From contig NZ_CP132910.1 in NCBI RefSeq assembly GCF_030846775.1, forward strand, positions 1,088,001 to 1,152,000: a stretch of DNA of 64,000 nt, read 5' to 3'. A model generated the notes under the pieces. It was not told the origin of the DNA and made no database searches. It saw nothing but the letters and a program-made list of their open reading frames with translations. Shown piece after piece: positions 31,432-40,618 of the stretch; position 1 is the stretch's first letter; each line of letters starts with the position of its first letter. Source of the stretch: Geothrix sp. 21YS21S-2 (GTDB taxonomy: Bacteria; Acidobacteriota; Holophagae; Holophagales; Holophagaceae). Position numbers and translations under genes: made by a program.

Positions 31432-32730
31432 ATGACGCAACCTGAGGACTTCCTGGGCAACGGCACCGACCTGCACTGCCCGTGCATCCAGGACCGCAAG
31501 GTGCTGGTGATCGACGACAGCCGCATGGCGCGGCTGCAGCTCACCGCCATGGTGCGCAAGCTGGGCCCGGCCCAGGTGACCGAGGCCGCCGACGGCATCG
31601 AGGCCCTGGGCATCCTGGCGGAGGAACCGGACTTCCACCTGATCCTCTGCGACCTGCAGATGCCCCGCATGGACGGCGTGGCCCTGATCGGGCGGATCGC
31701 CGGCCTGGGGCTGACCCCTCAGCTCGTGATCACCAGCGGGCTTGAGACCGGCATCATCGAGACCGTTCGCCACATGTCCCGGAGCTACGGTTTCCCCTGC
31801 GTCGGGGTCCTGTCCAAGCCAGCCACCCTGCAGGACCTGGTGAACCTCCTGGCGTCCCAGGACTTCACGGAGGGCCTGGCCGCCTCGGGCCCCCGGGCCC
31901 CCGGCCACGAGACCCTGCCCCTGCAGGACATCCGGACCGGCATGCGCAACCAGGAATTCGAGTGCTACTTCCAGCCGCAGGTGTCCATGCAGGACAACCG
32001 GATGAAGGGCGTGGAGGCGCTGATCCGCTGGCAGCATCCCGAGCTGGGCCTGCTGCGCCCCGGCCGCTTTCTTCCCCAGCTGGAAGAGTCCCCGGAGGCC
32101 ATGTCCGAGCTGACCCTCCAGATCCTCCAGAACATCGCCGCCAAGCGGGCCCAATGGCAGAAGGACGGCATCGATCCGGACTTCTCCGTGAACCTGTCGG
32201 CGTCCTCCCTGAGCACCGAGGGGTTCGCGGACCGGATCTTCGACGCGGTCTCGGCCCACTCCCTCGAACCGGAGAAGATGGTGCTGGAGGTGACGGAATC
32301 GGCCAGCACCGCCAACCTGGGCCACTCCCTCTCGAACCTGGCCCGCCTGCGCATGCGCGGCTTCCGCCTGAGCATCGACGACTTCGGCACCGGCTACGCC
32401 ACCTATGAGCAGCTCGAGCGCATCCCCTTCACCGAACTCAAGATCGACATGTCCGTGACCCGGGAGCTGGGGAAGTCCAAGAAGCACGCCATCCTGGCCA
32501 AGAGCCTCCTCCGGCTGGCCCGCGACCTGCGGCTGCACACCGTCGCCGAGGGCATCGAGACCCAGGAGGGCTGGAACGTCCTCAAGAGCCTGGGCTGCAA
32601 CTGCGGCCAGGGCTACTTCCTGGCGCGGCCCATGCCGGCGGGCCAGCTGCCCGAGTGGAGCCGCCAGGAGCGCCCCCACCTGGATACCTTCCAGCCCGGC
32701 CATGACCGGCGCGCCGTCCCCCGCGCCTGA
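31432..32730 (+). CDS. receiver-EAL cyclic di-GMP phosphodiesterase
   Basis: A 432-residue cytosolic response regulator (RocR/PvrR-like order). The receiver spans about residues 22-140: VLVIDDSRMARLQLT, phospho-Asp in LILCDLQMPRMDG, Lys in VLSKPA. The EAL domain spans about 165-405: VEALIRWQHP (EAL itself), FSVNLSASSL (Asn), MVLEVTES (Glu), LSIDDFGTGYA (Asp-Asp), ELKIDMS (Lys) and VAEGIET (Glu). All catalytic residues are seen, so it should linearise c-di-GMP, opposing the cyclase at 28.5 kb. ATG at 31432 is chosen; an upstream GTG in frame lacks a ribosome site. No kinase is adjacent. Confidence 0.94.
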   Translation: MTQPEDFLGNGTDLHCPCIQDRKVLVIDDSRMARLQLTAMVRKLGPAQVTEAADGIEALGILAEEPDFHLILCDLQMPRMDGVALIGRIAGLGLTPQLVITSGLETGIIETVRHMSRSYGFPCVGVLSKPATLQDLVNLLASQDFTEGLAASGPRAPGHETLPLQDIRTGMRNQEFECYFQPQVSMQDNRMKGVEALIRWQHPELGLLRPGRFLPQLEESPEAMSELTLQILQNIAAKRAQWQKDGIDPDFSVNLSASSLSTEGFADRIFDAVSAHSLEPEKMVLEVTESASTANLGHSLSNLARLRMRGFRLSIDDFGTGYATYEQLERIPFTELKIDMSVTRELGKSKKHAILAKSLLRLARDLRLHTVAEGIETQEGWNVLKSLGCNCGQGYFLARPMPAGQLPEWSRQERPHLDTFQPGHDRRAVPRA

Positions 32731-32782
32731 CCGTGGCACACTGAGGATACGGACGCACGAGCGCCCGGGAATGGAGCGCCCC

Positions 32783-33208
32783 ATGGTCCGATGGTTGACT
32801 GCCCTAGCCCTGCTGGGACTGGCCTGCGCCCGTCCCCATCCCGAGATCGATCCTTACGTGGGCAAGGGGATCCAGGCCTTCCTGTCGCACAGCGCCCTCC
32901 GGCCCAGCCTGGTCCGGCAGGAAGCCGATGGCGCGACCTATGTCTTCGAGATCGTGGACGTGGCCTCGGCCCCCGTCCCGCCCGCGGCTCCCGCCGCGCC
33001 GCAGAACATCGAGAACCGGCCCGCCCCCATCCAGATGGGCCCGGGCAACGGCTTCATCCATGCGTTCGAGGGACCCCGGGTCGCCCCCGGCACGCCGGCG
33101 CCTGTGGCCCTGCGGCAGGCGCCGCAGTCCCGGACGCGCTACCTGAACGTCCGGACGGGCCCGGACGGGGTCATCCGGTCCTACACCTTCAGGAAATCCC
33201 TCAATTGA
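32783..33208 (+). CDS. small lipoprotein, unknown function
   Basis: A 141-residue exported protein: MVRWLTALALLGLACARP fits a lipoprotein signal with the lipid-bearing Cys at residue 16. The middle is a proline/alanine-rich linker (VPPAAPAAPQNIENRPAP). The end, RTRYLNVRTGPDGVIRSYTFR, looks like a short two-strand unit. The ATG at 32783 has GGAG six bases upstream. It overlaps the convergent small zinc-type gene by eight bases at the stop. Confidence 0.7.
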   Translation: MVRWLTALALLGLACARPHPEIDPYVGKGIQAFLSHSALRPSLVRQEADGATYVFEIVDVASAPVPPAAPAAPQNIENRPAPIQMGPGNGFIHAFEGPRVAPGTPAPVALRQAPQSRTRYLNVRTGPDGVIRSYTFRKSLN

Positions 33209-33404
33209 CCCGGATCCGGACGCCCCGCATGTCGGTGGAAGGGACCACCCCGCCGAAGAAGAAGTTCACGCACTTCCTGCAGATCACGTTGGCGTACCGT
33301 CCGGCCGCCTTCCTCCGGCGCTCGGCGATCCAGCCGCTGCCGGGGTTGATGAGGAAGCACCAGTTGCAGCGCACGGTCTCGGAGGATGTTCGCTTCTCGT
33401 TCAT
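33201..33404 (-). CDS. small CxxC/CxxC protein, possible zinc ribbon
   Basis: A 67-residue protein with two Cys pairs, RCNWCF at residues 13-16 and ICRKC at about 42-45, separated by a basic Trp/Arg-rich stretch (GSGWIAERRRKAAGRY). Two CxxC knuckles some 25 residues apart are usual for small zinc ribbons. AGGTGA lies about nine bases before the ATG. No named family recognised. An intrinsic terminator of the upstream channel gene lies just before it. Confidence 0.65.
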   Translation of the reverse strand: MNEKRTSSETVRCNWCFLINPGSGWIAERRRKAAGRYANVICRKCVNFFFGGVVPSTDMRGVRIRVN

Positions 33405-33446
33405 GGCAGTCTCACCTGGCGGATCGGAATCCTACAAACGGTCCCG

Positions 33447-33473
33447 AAAAACAGAAACCCCCGTGGCCGGGGG
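33447..33473 (-). terminator. intrinsic terminator for the Kir-type channel gene
   Basis: On the minus strand a six-pair stem, CCCCCG-GCCA-CGGGGG, is followed by TTTCTGTTTTT. It lies 81 bases past the channel stop. Confidence 0.8.
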
Positions 33474-33553
33474 CTGACTCAGCGGGCGGGGGCCCGCGTC
33501 GGATGGAGCACGGGTAGTATCGGCCCCTGAGGTGCCGTGTCAACCCGGCAGGA

Positions 33554-34483
33554 TCAGCCCGCCACCCCGTCCACCAGGTCGATGTCCAGCTCCAGGGCGC
33601 CATCCGCCGCGGGACGCGTCATGGGCGTGAACGGCGGCCCCCACAGCACCTCTTCGGCGGTGTAGGACGTGCGCTGGTAGATGGTCTGGGAGAACGTGTC
33701 ATCGAAGGCCTTAACCAGGACAATGAATTCCGCATTAATTTTTCGCAGGGCGGCATCGTCCATGCCGGCGAGGGGACTGGCGTCATCGATGGGGTGCACC
33801 ACCGTCCAGTTGGCGGGGAACAGGTTGATGCGGCTCCGCTCGAGCGCGAGGGTGTGGAAGCGCCGCGTGCCGGTCTCCGGGTCCAGCCGCGAGAGGACCA
33901 CGGTCGCCTCCACCTCGATGAGCTGGTTGCTGCGCTTGTTCACGAACCGGAACATGAAGCCGCTGCCGCCGCGGTAGGGGGCCACCAGGGCATGCCGGCT
34001 GAAGCGGATCTGGGCGTGGGGGCGGGAGAAGCGGCCGTAGAGCAGCCCGGTGGCCAGGGCGAAGCTCAGGAGCCCCAGCAGGGACTCCAGGGCCGCCACG
34101 GCGCTGGCCAGGTGGCTCTGCGGGCTGATGTGCCCGTAACCCACGGTGGTCAGGGTCTGGGCGCTGAAGAAGAAGGCGTCCAGCAGCCTGTCCACGAATC
34201 CGCTCCCCCCGGGCCGTATGAAGTGCTCCATGCCCACCGCCAGGTAGACGCCGGCGAACACCAGGTTGGTGAGCAGGTAGCCCAGGAAGAGCAGGGCCAG
34301 GAACCGGGCGCCCCCCATGGTGATGAGCCGATGGTACAGCTCGTAGGGGCGGAACCAGGGCAGGCCCACCCGGCGCACGTTGATGCTGCCGTCCTTGTTC
34401 ATCCACCGCCGGGCGCCGGACCGCAGGCCCAGGCCCAGGTCGTCGCCAGGCGGGAGCTTGTCGAAAGCGGAGGGGGCGGTCAT
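33554..34483 (-). CDS. inward-rectifier-type potassium channel (KirBac-like)
   Basis: A 309-residue channel. Two membrane helices (about 58-84 and 125-150) flank a pore helix and the selectivity filter TVGYG at 113-117. The C-terminal 160 residues are the immunoglobulin-like cytosolic domain of Kir channels (FMFRFVNKRSNQLIEVEATVVLSR, then IDDASPLAGM and EFIVLVKAFDDTFSQTIYQRTSYTAEEVLWG). It passes potassium through the inner membrane. The ATG at 34483 gives an N-terminus like the family; a TTG 39 bases earlier extends the frame without support. Confidence 0.93.
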   Translation of the reverse strand: MTAPSAFDKLPPGDDLGLGLRSGARRWMNKDGSINVRRVGLPWFRPYELYHRLITMGGARFLALLFLGYLLTNLVFAGVYLAVGMEHFIRPGGSGFVDRLLDAFFFSAQTLTTVGYGHISPQSHLASAVAALESLLGLLSFALATGLLYGRFSRPHAQIRFSRHALVAPYRGGSGFMFRFVNKRSNQLIEVEATVVLSRLDPETGTRRFHTLALERSRINLFPANWTVVHPIDDASPLAGMDDAALRKINAEFIVLVKAFDDTFSQTIYQRTSYTAEEVLWGPPFTPMTRPAADGALELDIDLVDGVAG

Positions 34484-34634
34484 GGGGCCCCAGGCTACCA
34501 CTTCCCGCCGCTGCGTGGCCAAATGGTCCTGTTTTGATCACATAGCCCTGCGCCGCAGAAAAGGGACCGGAGGCCTCCGCACTGCTACCCTGGGTGTTCG
34601 CATCTCCCGTCACCGTTGCAGGAAGGCGCATTGG

Positions 34635-36527
34635 ATGAACACCCCGGAAGAACTCGATCAATCCAGGACCCAGGATGAGGCCCTCCGACGTCTGGAGGAG
34701 GTCCGCCGCCAGGCGCGCCGGGACCTGGAGGCCGATCCCGCCCGGTCCGCCGCCTTCGGCGAGCAGGTCCCCAAGCTGCGCCTCAACGGCATGCAAGGCC
34801 GCAACCACAACCCCAAGGCCGTGACCCGGACCCTCGCCTCGGCGGGCGAGGAGGGCCGGTGGCTCCTGGCCCTCCTGGGCCCCGGCGACGGCCTCGCGAA
34901 GGTGGTCATGGAGTTCCTGCCCCACTTCGACCTGGCCCCGGAGCGGCGCTTCCTGGCGGCCCTGGCCTGCGCGGGGGAGGAGCCGGGCAAGACCCTGGAG
35001 TTGCTGGACCACGCGGCCCTCGGATCGCTGGAGGATACCCTCGCGGTCGTCCTGGCGGCCCTGGCCGGCCAGCCGGCCCTGGACTTCGAGGAGCAGAAGA
35101 AGATCGAGATCCTCTACCATTCCGGGGGAGACGAGGGCGCCCAGGACCTCCAGCGGCGCTTCGAACAGGCCCGCTCCCGCTTCCAGGTCCACGTGAAGCA
35201 CCACCACCTGCGGCTCGTCCCCGAAGCCGTGCGCCAGGACCCGGGCGCCTACGCCCAGGTGCTCCGGTCCCTCCTCCAGGCCGACCCCTACGGCACCCTG
35301 GAGTGCCTGCGCGACCCGGACCTGGCCCCGCCCTTCCGCGACATCCCCCAGGCCACCCGGCTTGAGCTGCTGGACGCCGCCGCCGCCTTCGGCCTGGGCT
35401 TCGCCTCGAACTACCTGGACCTCTTCGGGGTGCAGGACACCCCGGAGACCCGCGCGCGCCTGCAGGCCGTCTTCGCCCAGGACCTCACCGCCGGCTCCAG
35501 CATCTACGGGGCCTATGCCCTGGAGGGCATCCAGAACTATCCCTTCGGCCTGGGCAAGATCGAGCCCGTGTTCCCCCGGCGCATCTCCAACGCCGAGGCC
35601 CTGGCCTACCTGAAGAAGGACGACCCCGGCAGCGTCCTGCCCAGGACCTACAACGCCGTCGAGGTGGGCAACGCCGTGAACCTGCTCCAGGAGCGCGAGG
35701 TGCTCCGGTTCCTGGAGATGCTCAAGGCCGACATCTTCCTGGGGTGGAAGGCGCAGTATTCCGAGAACAAGCGCGCCGTGGTCTTCGGGGACCTGGACCT
35801 CAAGATCCGCAACATCCTGTTTCTCATCGCCCACGCCACCTTCCGGGACAACGCCTACTTCGACGACCTCCTGGCCTTCATCGCCGCCACCCACCCGTCC
35901 ACCGCGGGCAACGACGCCCAGCTGCACCTCCTGGCCAACCGCCACTTCTTCCTGGACGTCCTGGGCATCAACCCCGGCCTGCTCTTCAACAGCCCCCAGC
36001 GGGGCGCCGCGGCCCTGAAGGCCCCCATCGAGGAGGTGAAGAACTTCCGCATCCTCTACATGCTCCACGTGGCCATGTCCATCCACCTGCACGTGGGCGA
36101 CACCCTGTTCCGCAACGTCCCCATCGCCTGGAACATCCTCCAGAAGCAGGGCGACGGCCTCCTGGACACCGCCATGCAGGAGGTGCTGGGGTTCTTCGAC
36201 ACGATGGACACCCTGCTGGTCCTGGGCGGGCCCGTGGTGCCGGACCTGCGGAGCTGGCTCCCCAGGATCACCGACGCCCTCTCCCAGGCCCTGCCCGAGG
36301 TGCCCCTGGAGCCCGCGGAGCCCGGCCGGAAGCCCGCCCTGCGCCTGCTCACGCGGGAGGCCGTGGCCCGCCACCGGGACCTCCTGAACGCCTACTGCCT
36401 CCAGGTGCTGCGCGAAGGCGCCTCCCGCGCGGGCGTGGGCGTGACCAACGCCATCCAGAACCTCCGCCTGCCCCGCACCAAGACCGACAAGCTCTTCGCG
36501 CTGCTGGAGGAGGACAGGAAGCGTTAG
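34635..36527 (+). CDS. large soluble protein, not recognised
   Basis: A 630-residue protein with no signal peptide or membrane helix. It is mostly helical by eye (EELDQSRTQDEALRRLEEVRRQARRDLE at the start; DLLAFIAATHPSTAGND, LLDTAMQEVLGFFDTMDTL later) and ends in a basic tail (LPRTKTDKLFALLEEDRKR). A central segment (YGAYALEGIQNYPFGLGKIEP, FPRRISNAEALAYL) has unusual aromatic content. No catalytic motif or repeat family is obvious; alpha-solenoid is a guess. Neighbours are divergent or convergent, so context gives no clue. The reading frame is long and has normal codon bias, so it is certainly a gene. Confidence 0.85.
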   Translation: MNTPEELDQSRTQDEALRRLEEVRRQARRDLEADPARSAAFGEQVPKLRLNGMQGRNHNPKAVTRTLASAGEEGRWLLALLGPGDGLAKVVMEFLPHFDLAPERRFLAALACAGEEPGKTLELLDHAALGSLEDTLAVVLAALAGQPALDFEEQKKIEILYHSGGDEGAQDLQRRFEQARSRFQVHVKHHHLRLVPEAVRQDPGAYAQVLRSLLQADPYGTLECLRDPDLAPPFRDIPQATRLELLDAAAAFGLGFASNYLDLFGVQDTPETRARLQAVFAQDLTAGSSIYGAYALEGIQNYPFGLGKIEPVFPRRISNAEALAYLKKDDPGSVLPRTYNAVEVGNAVNLLQEREVLRFLEMLKADIFLGWKAQYSENKRAVVFGDLDLKIRNILFLIAHATFRDNAYFDDLLAFIAATHPSTAGNDAQLHLLANRHFFLDVLGINPGLLFNSPQRGAAALKAPIEEVKNFRILYMLHVAMSIHLHVGDTLFRNVPIAWNILQKQGDGLLDTAMQEVLGFFDTMDTLLVLGGPVVPDLRSWLPRITDALSQALPEVPLEPAEPGRKPALRLLTREAVARHRDLLNAYCLQVLREGASRAGVGVTNAIQNLRLPRTKTDKLFALLEEDRKR

Positions 36528-36575
36528 GAGCCCGGCCAGGTATTCGTCCGTGTCCCGGACTTGCGGGCCACCCTC

Positions 36576-37265
36576 CTAGCGCAGATCCAGCAGGAGCCTG
36601 CCCATGGTCTTCTTCACCGAGTCCCGGTGGATGGTGAAGATGGCGCTGATCTGGTAGTTCACCTCCACGTAGGTGATCCCCGCGGCCTCCGGATCCGGGA
36701 CGCCGTTGTGCGGCCTGCAGTGCGCGTCCGTGCCCTCCGCCAGCTGGGCGCGGCACACCAGGGGCCGCACCGGCCAGATCGCGCAGGCCCGGTCCGGGCC
36801 GAGGAACACGCAGGACCGGTCCGCATCGGGCTGGTCGTCCCAGGTGGTGGCGCCGGTGTGGTCCCCGGCGGCGTCGAAGTCCACGTAGCGCAGCTGCCGC
36901 TCGATCCTGGCGTAGTCGATGGGGATGCCGTGCTCCCTGCAGTGGGCATCGATCTCCCGGGCCTCCTCGCCGGTGCAGTACACCAGCTGGCGGCAGCAGT
37001 TGGCGCAGCCCTTGTGGCAGAACGGGGCCGGATAGCCGAACCGCGCGTCCCGCGCGAGCAGGGTCCGGATGGTCTCGTCCACCCGCGCCTGGGCCGCGCG
37101 GGCGCGGTCCCCGCCGCCGGCGGCGTAGGGCGCCGCGGCGCGCTTGAGTTCCTCCCAGAAGACGTCCGCCCCGGCCTCCTCAAGTTCGTCGTAGAGGTTC
37201 CCGTAGAACAGCATGTCGCCGTCTCTCATGACATGGTCCTCGACCCATCTGCGGGGGTCCTCCAT
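36576..37265 (-). CDS. YkgJ-family cysteine-cluster protein
   Basis: A 229-residue protein with the Cys cluster CHKGCANCCRQLVYCT at about residues 83-98 and further Cys in SCVFLGPDRACAIWPVRPLVCRA, the pattern of YkgJ/Fe-S (or zinc) cluster proteins of unknown biochemical role. The C-terminal 40 residues are not part of the core. Stands alone on the minus strand, convergent with the 630-residue protein. Confidence 0.85.
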   Translation of the reverse strand: MEDPRRWVEDHVMRDGDMLFYGNLYDELEEAGADVFWEELKRAAAPYAAGGGDRARAAQARVDETIRTLLARDARFGYPAPFCHKGCANCCRQLVYCTGEEAREIDAHCREHGIPIDYARIERQLRYVDFDAAGDHTGATTWDDQPDADRSCVFLGPDRACAIWPVRPLVCRAQLAEGTDAHCRPHNGVPDPEAAGITYVEVNYQISAIFTIHRDSVKKTMGRLLLDLR

Positions 37266-37354
37266 CGCGCCTCCCTGGCCAGGGTATCCGGAATCCCCGG
37301 CGGATTCCCCGCTGCGGGCGCATCCGGATCCGGGGCGTACCGCGCGTCACACCC

Positions 37355-38125
37355 CTACTTCCGCTCGTAGACGGCCGTCGCCTTCTCGTCCTCCTTGCCG
37401 GGCACCCAGAACGTGAAGGTCAGCGACTTCCCGTCCGCCGCCAGTCCGAGGGTCCCCAGGGTCATCACCTTGCCCCCCATCCGGGACTCGAAGCTGAACG
37501 TGCCGGCGTCCACCACCCTCCAGGCGTCCGTCGTGCCCTTGGCGACGGTCGGCCCCATCACCGGGATGGCCGTCCCGTCCGTGGGACCCTCCTCGGTCAT
37601 CTGGTACTCGGGCATCTCGAACCGGATCCTGCCCGGGGCCGGAACCGCCACGATGAGGGTCGCGGTGCTGGGCACGCTCTTGACGTTCTTCCACTTGCCC
37701 GGGAGGCCGGGCCCTCCCGACACCCGCTCGTACACTTCGGAGGACTCCACCTTGGAGCCGTCGGGGCGGAATTCCGTGTAGGAGCTGGACAGGAGCCTGC
37801 CGTCGCCGGAAACCGAGGTGAGGCCCTTCTGGATCACCTTGCCGCCGAAGGTCCACTCCCGGTTCCAGGCGTTCTCCCCGGCCCGGGTCCACGTCACCTG
37901 ATTGCCCCAGGGCGTGGCGCAGGGCTTCCCGTCCAGGGTGAAGTCGAACTCGGCGGTGCTGCCGTTGGAGAAGTGGATGCCACCCCCCGGGGTGGCCTGG
38001 TAGGTGAAGGTGTCGCCCGTGAAGACGCTGCGGGCAGGGTTCAGAACCCAGGTGCCGTCGAAGGGACTGGCGGCGAAGCAGGATCCGGCCGCGAGGACGG
38101 CCACGGCGAAGGTACGGAATTTCAT
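37355..38125 (-). CDS. exported beta-rich protein, unknown function
   Basis: A 256-residue protein with a signal peptide (KFRTFAVAVLAAGSCFAASP). Mature part starts with FDGTWVLNPARSVF, a phrase common in exported lipocalin-like proteins, then repeated two-strand units (FTYQATPGGGIHFSNGS, TWTRAGENAWNREWTFGGKV, MGGKVMTLGTLGLAADGKSLTF). Probably a periplasmic beta barrel fold; ligand unknown. AAGGAG precedes the ATG at 38125 with good spacing; the longer frame lacks support. Confidence 0.78.
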   Translation of the reverse strand: MKFRTFAVAVLAAGSCFAASPFDGTWVLNPARSVFTGDTFTYQATPGGGIHFSNGSTAEFDFTLDGKPCATPWGNQVTWTRAGENAWNREWTFGGKVIQKGLTSVSGDGRLLSSSYTEFRPDGSKVESSEVYERVSGGPGLPGKWKNVKSVPSTATLIVAVPAPGRIRFEMPEYQMTEEGPTDGTAIPVMGPTVAKGTTDAWRVVDAGTFSFESRMGGKVMTLGTLGLAADGKSLTFTFWVPGKEDEKATAVYERK

Positions 38126-38365
38126 GGGGAACTCCTTGGAAAAGAAGGGTTGGGAAATCCCCGGTGGGCCTGCACGCCTCCGCATGTTATTTCTGGTTGA
38201 AGGTGCGGATGGATGCGCCCTTCGGGACCGGTGCGACGAAGCGGACAGAATTAGACGATCATCCCCGCATCAAGTCAAGTGCCGGCCCGCGGAATCAACT
38301 ATGCTAGTGGCAATCCAATAACCAACCCCAATGGATGCGGCATTCCGCCCCTTCCCCGGTCCCCC

Positions 38366-39238
38366 ATGAACCCCAAAGACCTCCTCCAGTGCGGTGACGA
38401 ACGCCGGAAAGCCCGGGATTACCAGGCGGCCGTGCCCTACTACGCGCGGGCGCTGGAGCTCGCCCCGGCCAACCGGCGCGCCCATCTCTCCCTGGCGGAC
38501 GCCTACCGCGGCCTGGGCGAGACGGGGAAGGTCATCGAGATCCTGGAGCACTACCTGGTGACCAGCCCCGTGGACGCGGAAGCCCACTGCCGCCTGGCCG
38601 ACGCCCACAAGAAGTCCCGCCACCGCGAGCTGGCCGTGGCCCACTACCGGCGGGCCCTGGCCCTGGAACCCCGGAACCGCTTCGCCCTCATGGGCCTGGG
38701 GGACCTCCACCACAAGGCGGACGAGCCCGCCGAGGCGCTGGCCTGCTGGGAGCCCCTGCTGGAGCTGAATCCCGCCCAGGTGAACGTCCAGACCCTGGTG
38801 GGCAACATCCACCGCAAGGCGCAGGCCTTCGACCGCGCCGCCGCCTGCTACCGCCTCGCGCTGGCCCATGATCCGGGCAACACCTTCGCCATCTTCGGCC
38901 TGGCCGACAGCCTGCGCGGCCTGGGCCGCTTCGAGGAGGCCCGGCCGTTCTGGGAGGAGCTCCTGCGCCGGGACCCCAGCCAGCAGGTGCTGACCCGGGC
39001 CGGGGACTGCTTCCTGCGCCTGGGACTCCTGGACCGGGCCCAGGAGATGTTCGAGCGTAGCCTGGTCTCCGGGTTCGACAAGGCCACCCTCATGGGCCTG
39101 GCCAAGGTCCAGCGCCTGGGCGGCGAGTACGACGTCGCCCACCAGATCTACCGCCAGATCCTGGAGCGCCATCCCGGGGATCCCCGGACCCTCGCCCTCC
39201 AGGCGGAAACGGTCGCCGAACAGACGGCAGCCTCCTAG
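38366..39238 (+). CDS. TPR-repeat protein
   Basis: A 290-residue soluble protein of about eight tetratricopeptide repeats starting near residue 5 (DYQAAVPYYARALELAPANRRAHLSLADAYRGLG, then similar 34-residue units with the W/L-G-Y/F-A-P spacing). TPR arrays hold other proteins. Its stop is two bases before the next ATG, so it is translated together with the methyltransferase and may recruit its substrate; that link is inference. Confidence 0.92.
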   Translation: MNPKDLLQCGDERRKARDYQAAVPYYARALELAPANRRAHLSLADAYRGLGETGKVIEILEHYLVTSPVDAEAHCRLADAHKKSRHRELAVAHYRRALALEPRNRFALMGLGDLHHKADEPAEALACWEPLLELNPAQVNVQTLVGNIHRKAQAFDRAAACYRLALAHDPGNTFAIFGLADSLRGLGRFEEARPFWEELLRRDPSQQVLTRAGDCFLRLGLLDRAQEMFERSLVSGFDKATLMGLAKVQRLGGEYDVAHQIYRQILERHPGDPRTLALQAETVAEQTAAS

Positions 39239-39240
39239 CC

Positions 39241-39954
39241 ATGTTCCGGGACCATTACGAGGAGACCTACGCCCTGCGCGCGGCCGCCTATGACCGCCTC
39301 GTCGCCTGCGAGGACGAGGCCGGTTCGCTCCTGCCCGCCCTGGAGGCCGTCGCCCCCTGCCGGGGCGCGCGCATCGTGGAATGCGGCGCCGGCACCGGCC
39401 GCCTCACCCGCATCCTGGCCCCCCATGCCGCCGCCCTCCGCGCCTTCGACGCCAGCCCCGCCATGCTGGAGGTGGCGCGGCCGGGCCTGGCCCCCTTCCC
39501 CGCCGTGGCGCTGGCCGTGGCCGGGCACGGCCGCCTCCCGGTCGAGGACGGCTGGGCCGACCTCGCCCTGGAGGGCTGGGCCTTCGGCCACGCCGTGGCC
39601 TGGCACCCCGCAGACTGGCCGGAGCGCACCGGGCAGTGGGTGGACGAGCTGTTCCGGGTCCTGCGCCCCGGCGGCGCCGCCGTCCTCCTGGAGACCCTCG
39701 GCACCGGCACCCCATCCCCCGGGGCGCCCGGCGAAGGCCTGGCCGCCCTCTACGCCCACTGGGAGGCCATGGGGTTCCAGCGCCGGGTCCTACGCACCGA
39801 CTTCCGCTTCAGCTCCCTGGAGGAGGCCCGGACCCTGACCCGGGGGTTCTTCCGCAAGGACTTCGACTTCGAGGACCGGGACGGGGTGGTGCTGCCGGAG
39901 TGGACGGGCCTCTGGTGGAAGCGCAAACCCGCGGAAGGGGCCCCGCCTGCCTGA
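39241..39954 (+). CDS. class I SAM-dependent methyltransferase
   Basis: A 237-residue enzyme. Motif I is VECGAGTGRLTRIL (residues 46-59), followed by motif II acid in LRAFDASPAML, motif III region GWADLALEGWAFGHAV and motif post III VLRPGGAAVLLETLG. Family members of this kind methylate small molecules or lipids; substrate unknown. Starts two bases after the TPR gene, so both form an operon. Confidence 0.9.
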   Translation: MFRDHYEETYALRAAAYDRLVACEDEAGSLLPALEAVAPCRGARIVECGAGTGRLTRILAPHAAALRAFDASPAMLEVARPGLAPFPAVALAVAGHGRLPVEDGWADLALEGWAFGHAVAWHPADWPERTGQWVDELFRVLRPGGAAVLLETLGTGTPSPGAPGEGLAALYAHWEAMGFQRRVLRTDFRFSSLEEARTLTRGFFRKDFDFEDRDGVVLPEWTGLWWKRKPAEGAPPA

Positions 39955-40103
39955 CGCCGAAGTCATGTGACCTCCATACCGTGCGGACGGACAGTGAACC
40001 ATGACCGGAAAAATCACGATTCCTACCCCACCCGCAAGCGGTCCCTCCGGCATCCAAGGACGGGGAACTGGGCAAGGGCCCGGCCCCACTCCAAGGAGGA
40101 CCC

Positions 40104-40565
40104 ATGAAAGGCCAGGTTCGACCCATCCCCAAGGGCTACCACACCGTGACCCCCTACCTGGTGGTGCATGACGCATCCCAGGCCATCGCCTTCTACAAGA
40201 AGGCCTTCGGAGCGACGGAGAAATTCCGCATGGACGGGCCGGGCAACACCATCGCCCATGCCGAGATCCAGATCGGCGATTCCCGGGTCATGCTCGCCGA
40301 CGAGGTCCCGTCGATGAACGCCCTATCCGCCAAGACCATCGGCGCCACGCCGGTGACCCTCATGGTCTACGTGGAGGACGTGGATGCGGTGTTCAAGACG
40401 GCCCTCAAGGCCGGGGCCACCCAGACCCGCAAGGTGGAGGACATGTTCTACGGCGACCGGACCGGCTCCCTGACGGACCCCTTCGGCCATGTCTGGCACA
40501 TCGCCACCCACAAGGAGGACCTGACGCCGGAGGAGATCCAGCACCGGATGATGGCCGCCCACTGA
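40104..40565 (+). CDS. VOC-family (PhnB/glyoxalase-like) protein
   Basis: A 153-residue protein of the vicinal-oxygen-chelate fold. N-terminal YHTVTPYLVVHDASQAIAFYKKAFG, middle MLADEV, and C-terminal YGDRTGSLTDPFGHVWHIATHKEDLTPEEIQ with the conserved D-P-F-G-H-x-W. These features are those of the PhnB-like YdcE subgroup rather than true glyoxalase I. Substrate unknown. AAGGAGG lies six bases upstream of the ATG. Confidence 0.93.
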   Translation: MKGQVRPIPKGYHTVTPYLVVHDASQAIAFYKKAFGATEKFRMDGPGNTIAHAEIQIGDSRVMLADEVPSMNALSAKTIGATPVTLMVYVEDVDAVFKTALKAGATQTRKVEDMFYGDRTGSLTDPFGHVWHIATHKEDLTPEEIQHRMMAAH

Positions 40566-40618
40566 CCGGTGCGGAATGCGGCATGGCGACGGCGCGGCCA
40601 TCGGGCTAGGGTAAAAGG

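Noticed and set aside
33783-36374. 863-codon open frame on the minus strand
   Set aside because: Covers the 630-residue gene on the opposite strand and part of the channel in another frame; low-complexity Gly/Val/Gln/His composition and no domains, so the plus-strand gene is preferred.
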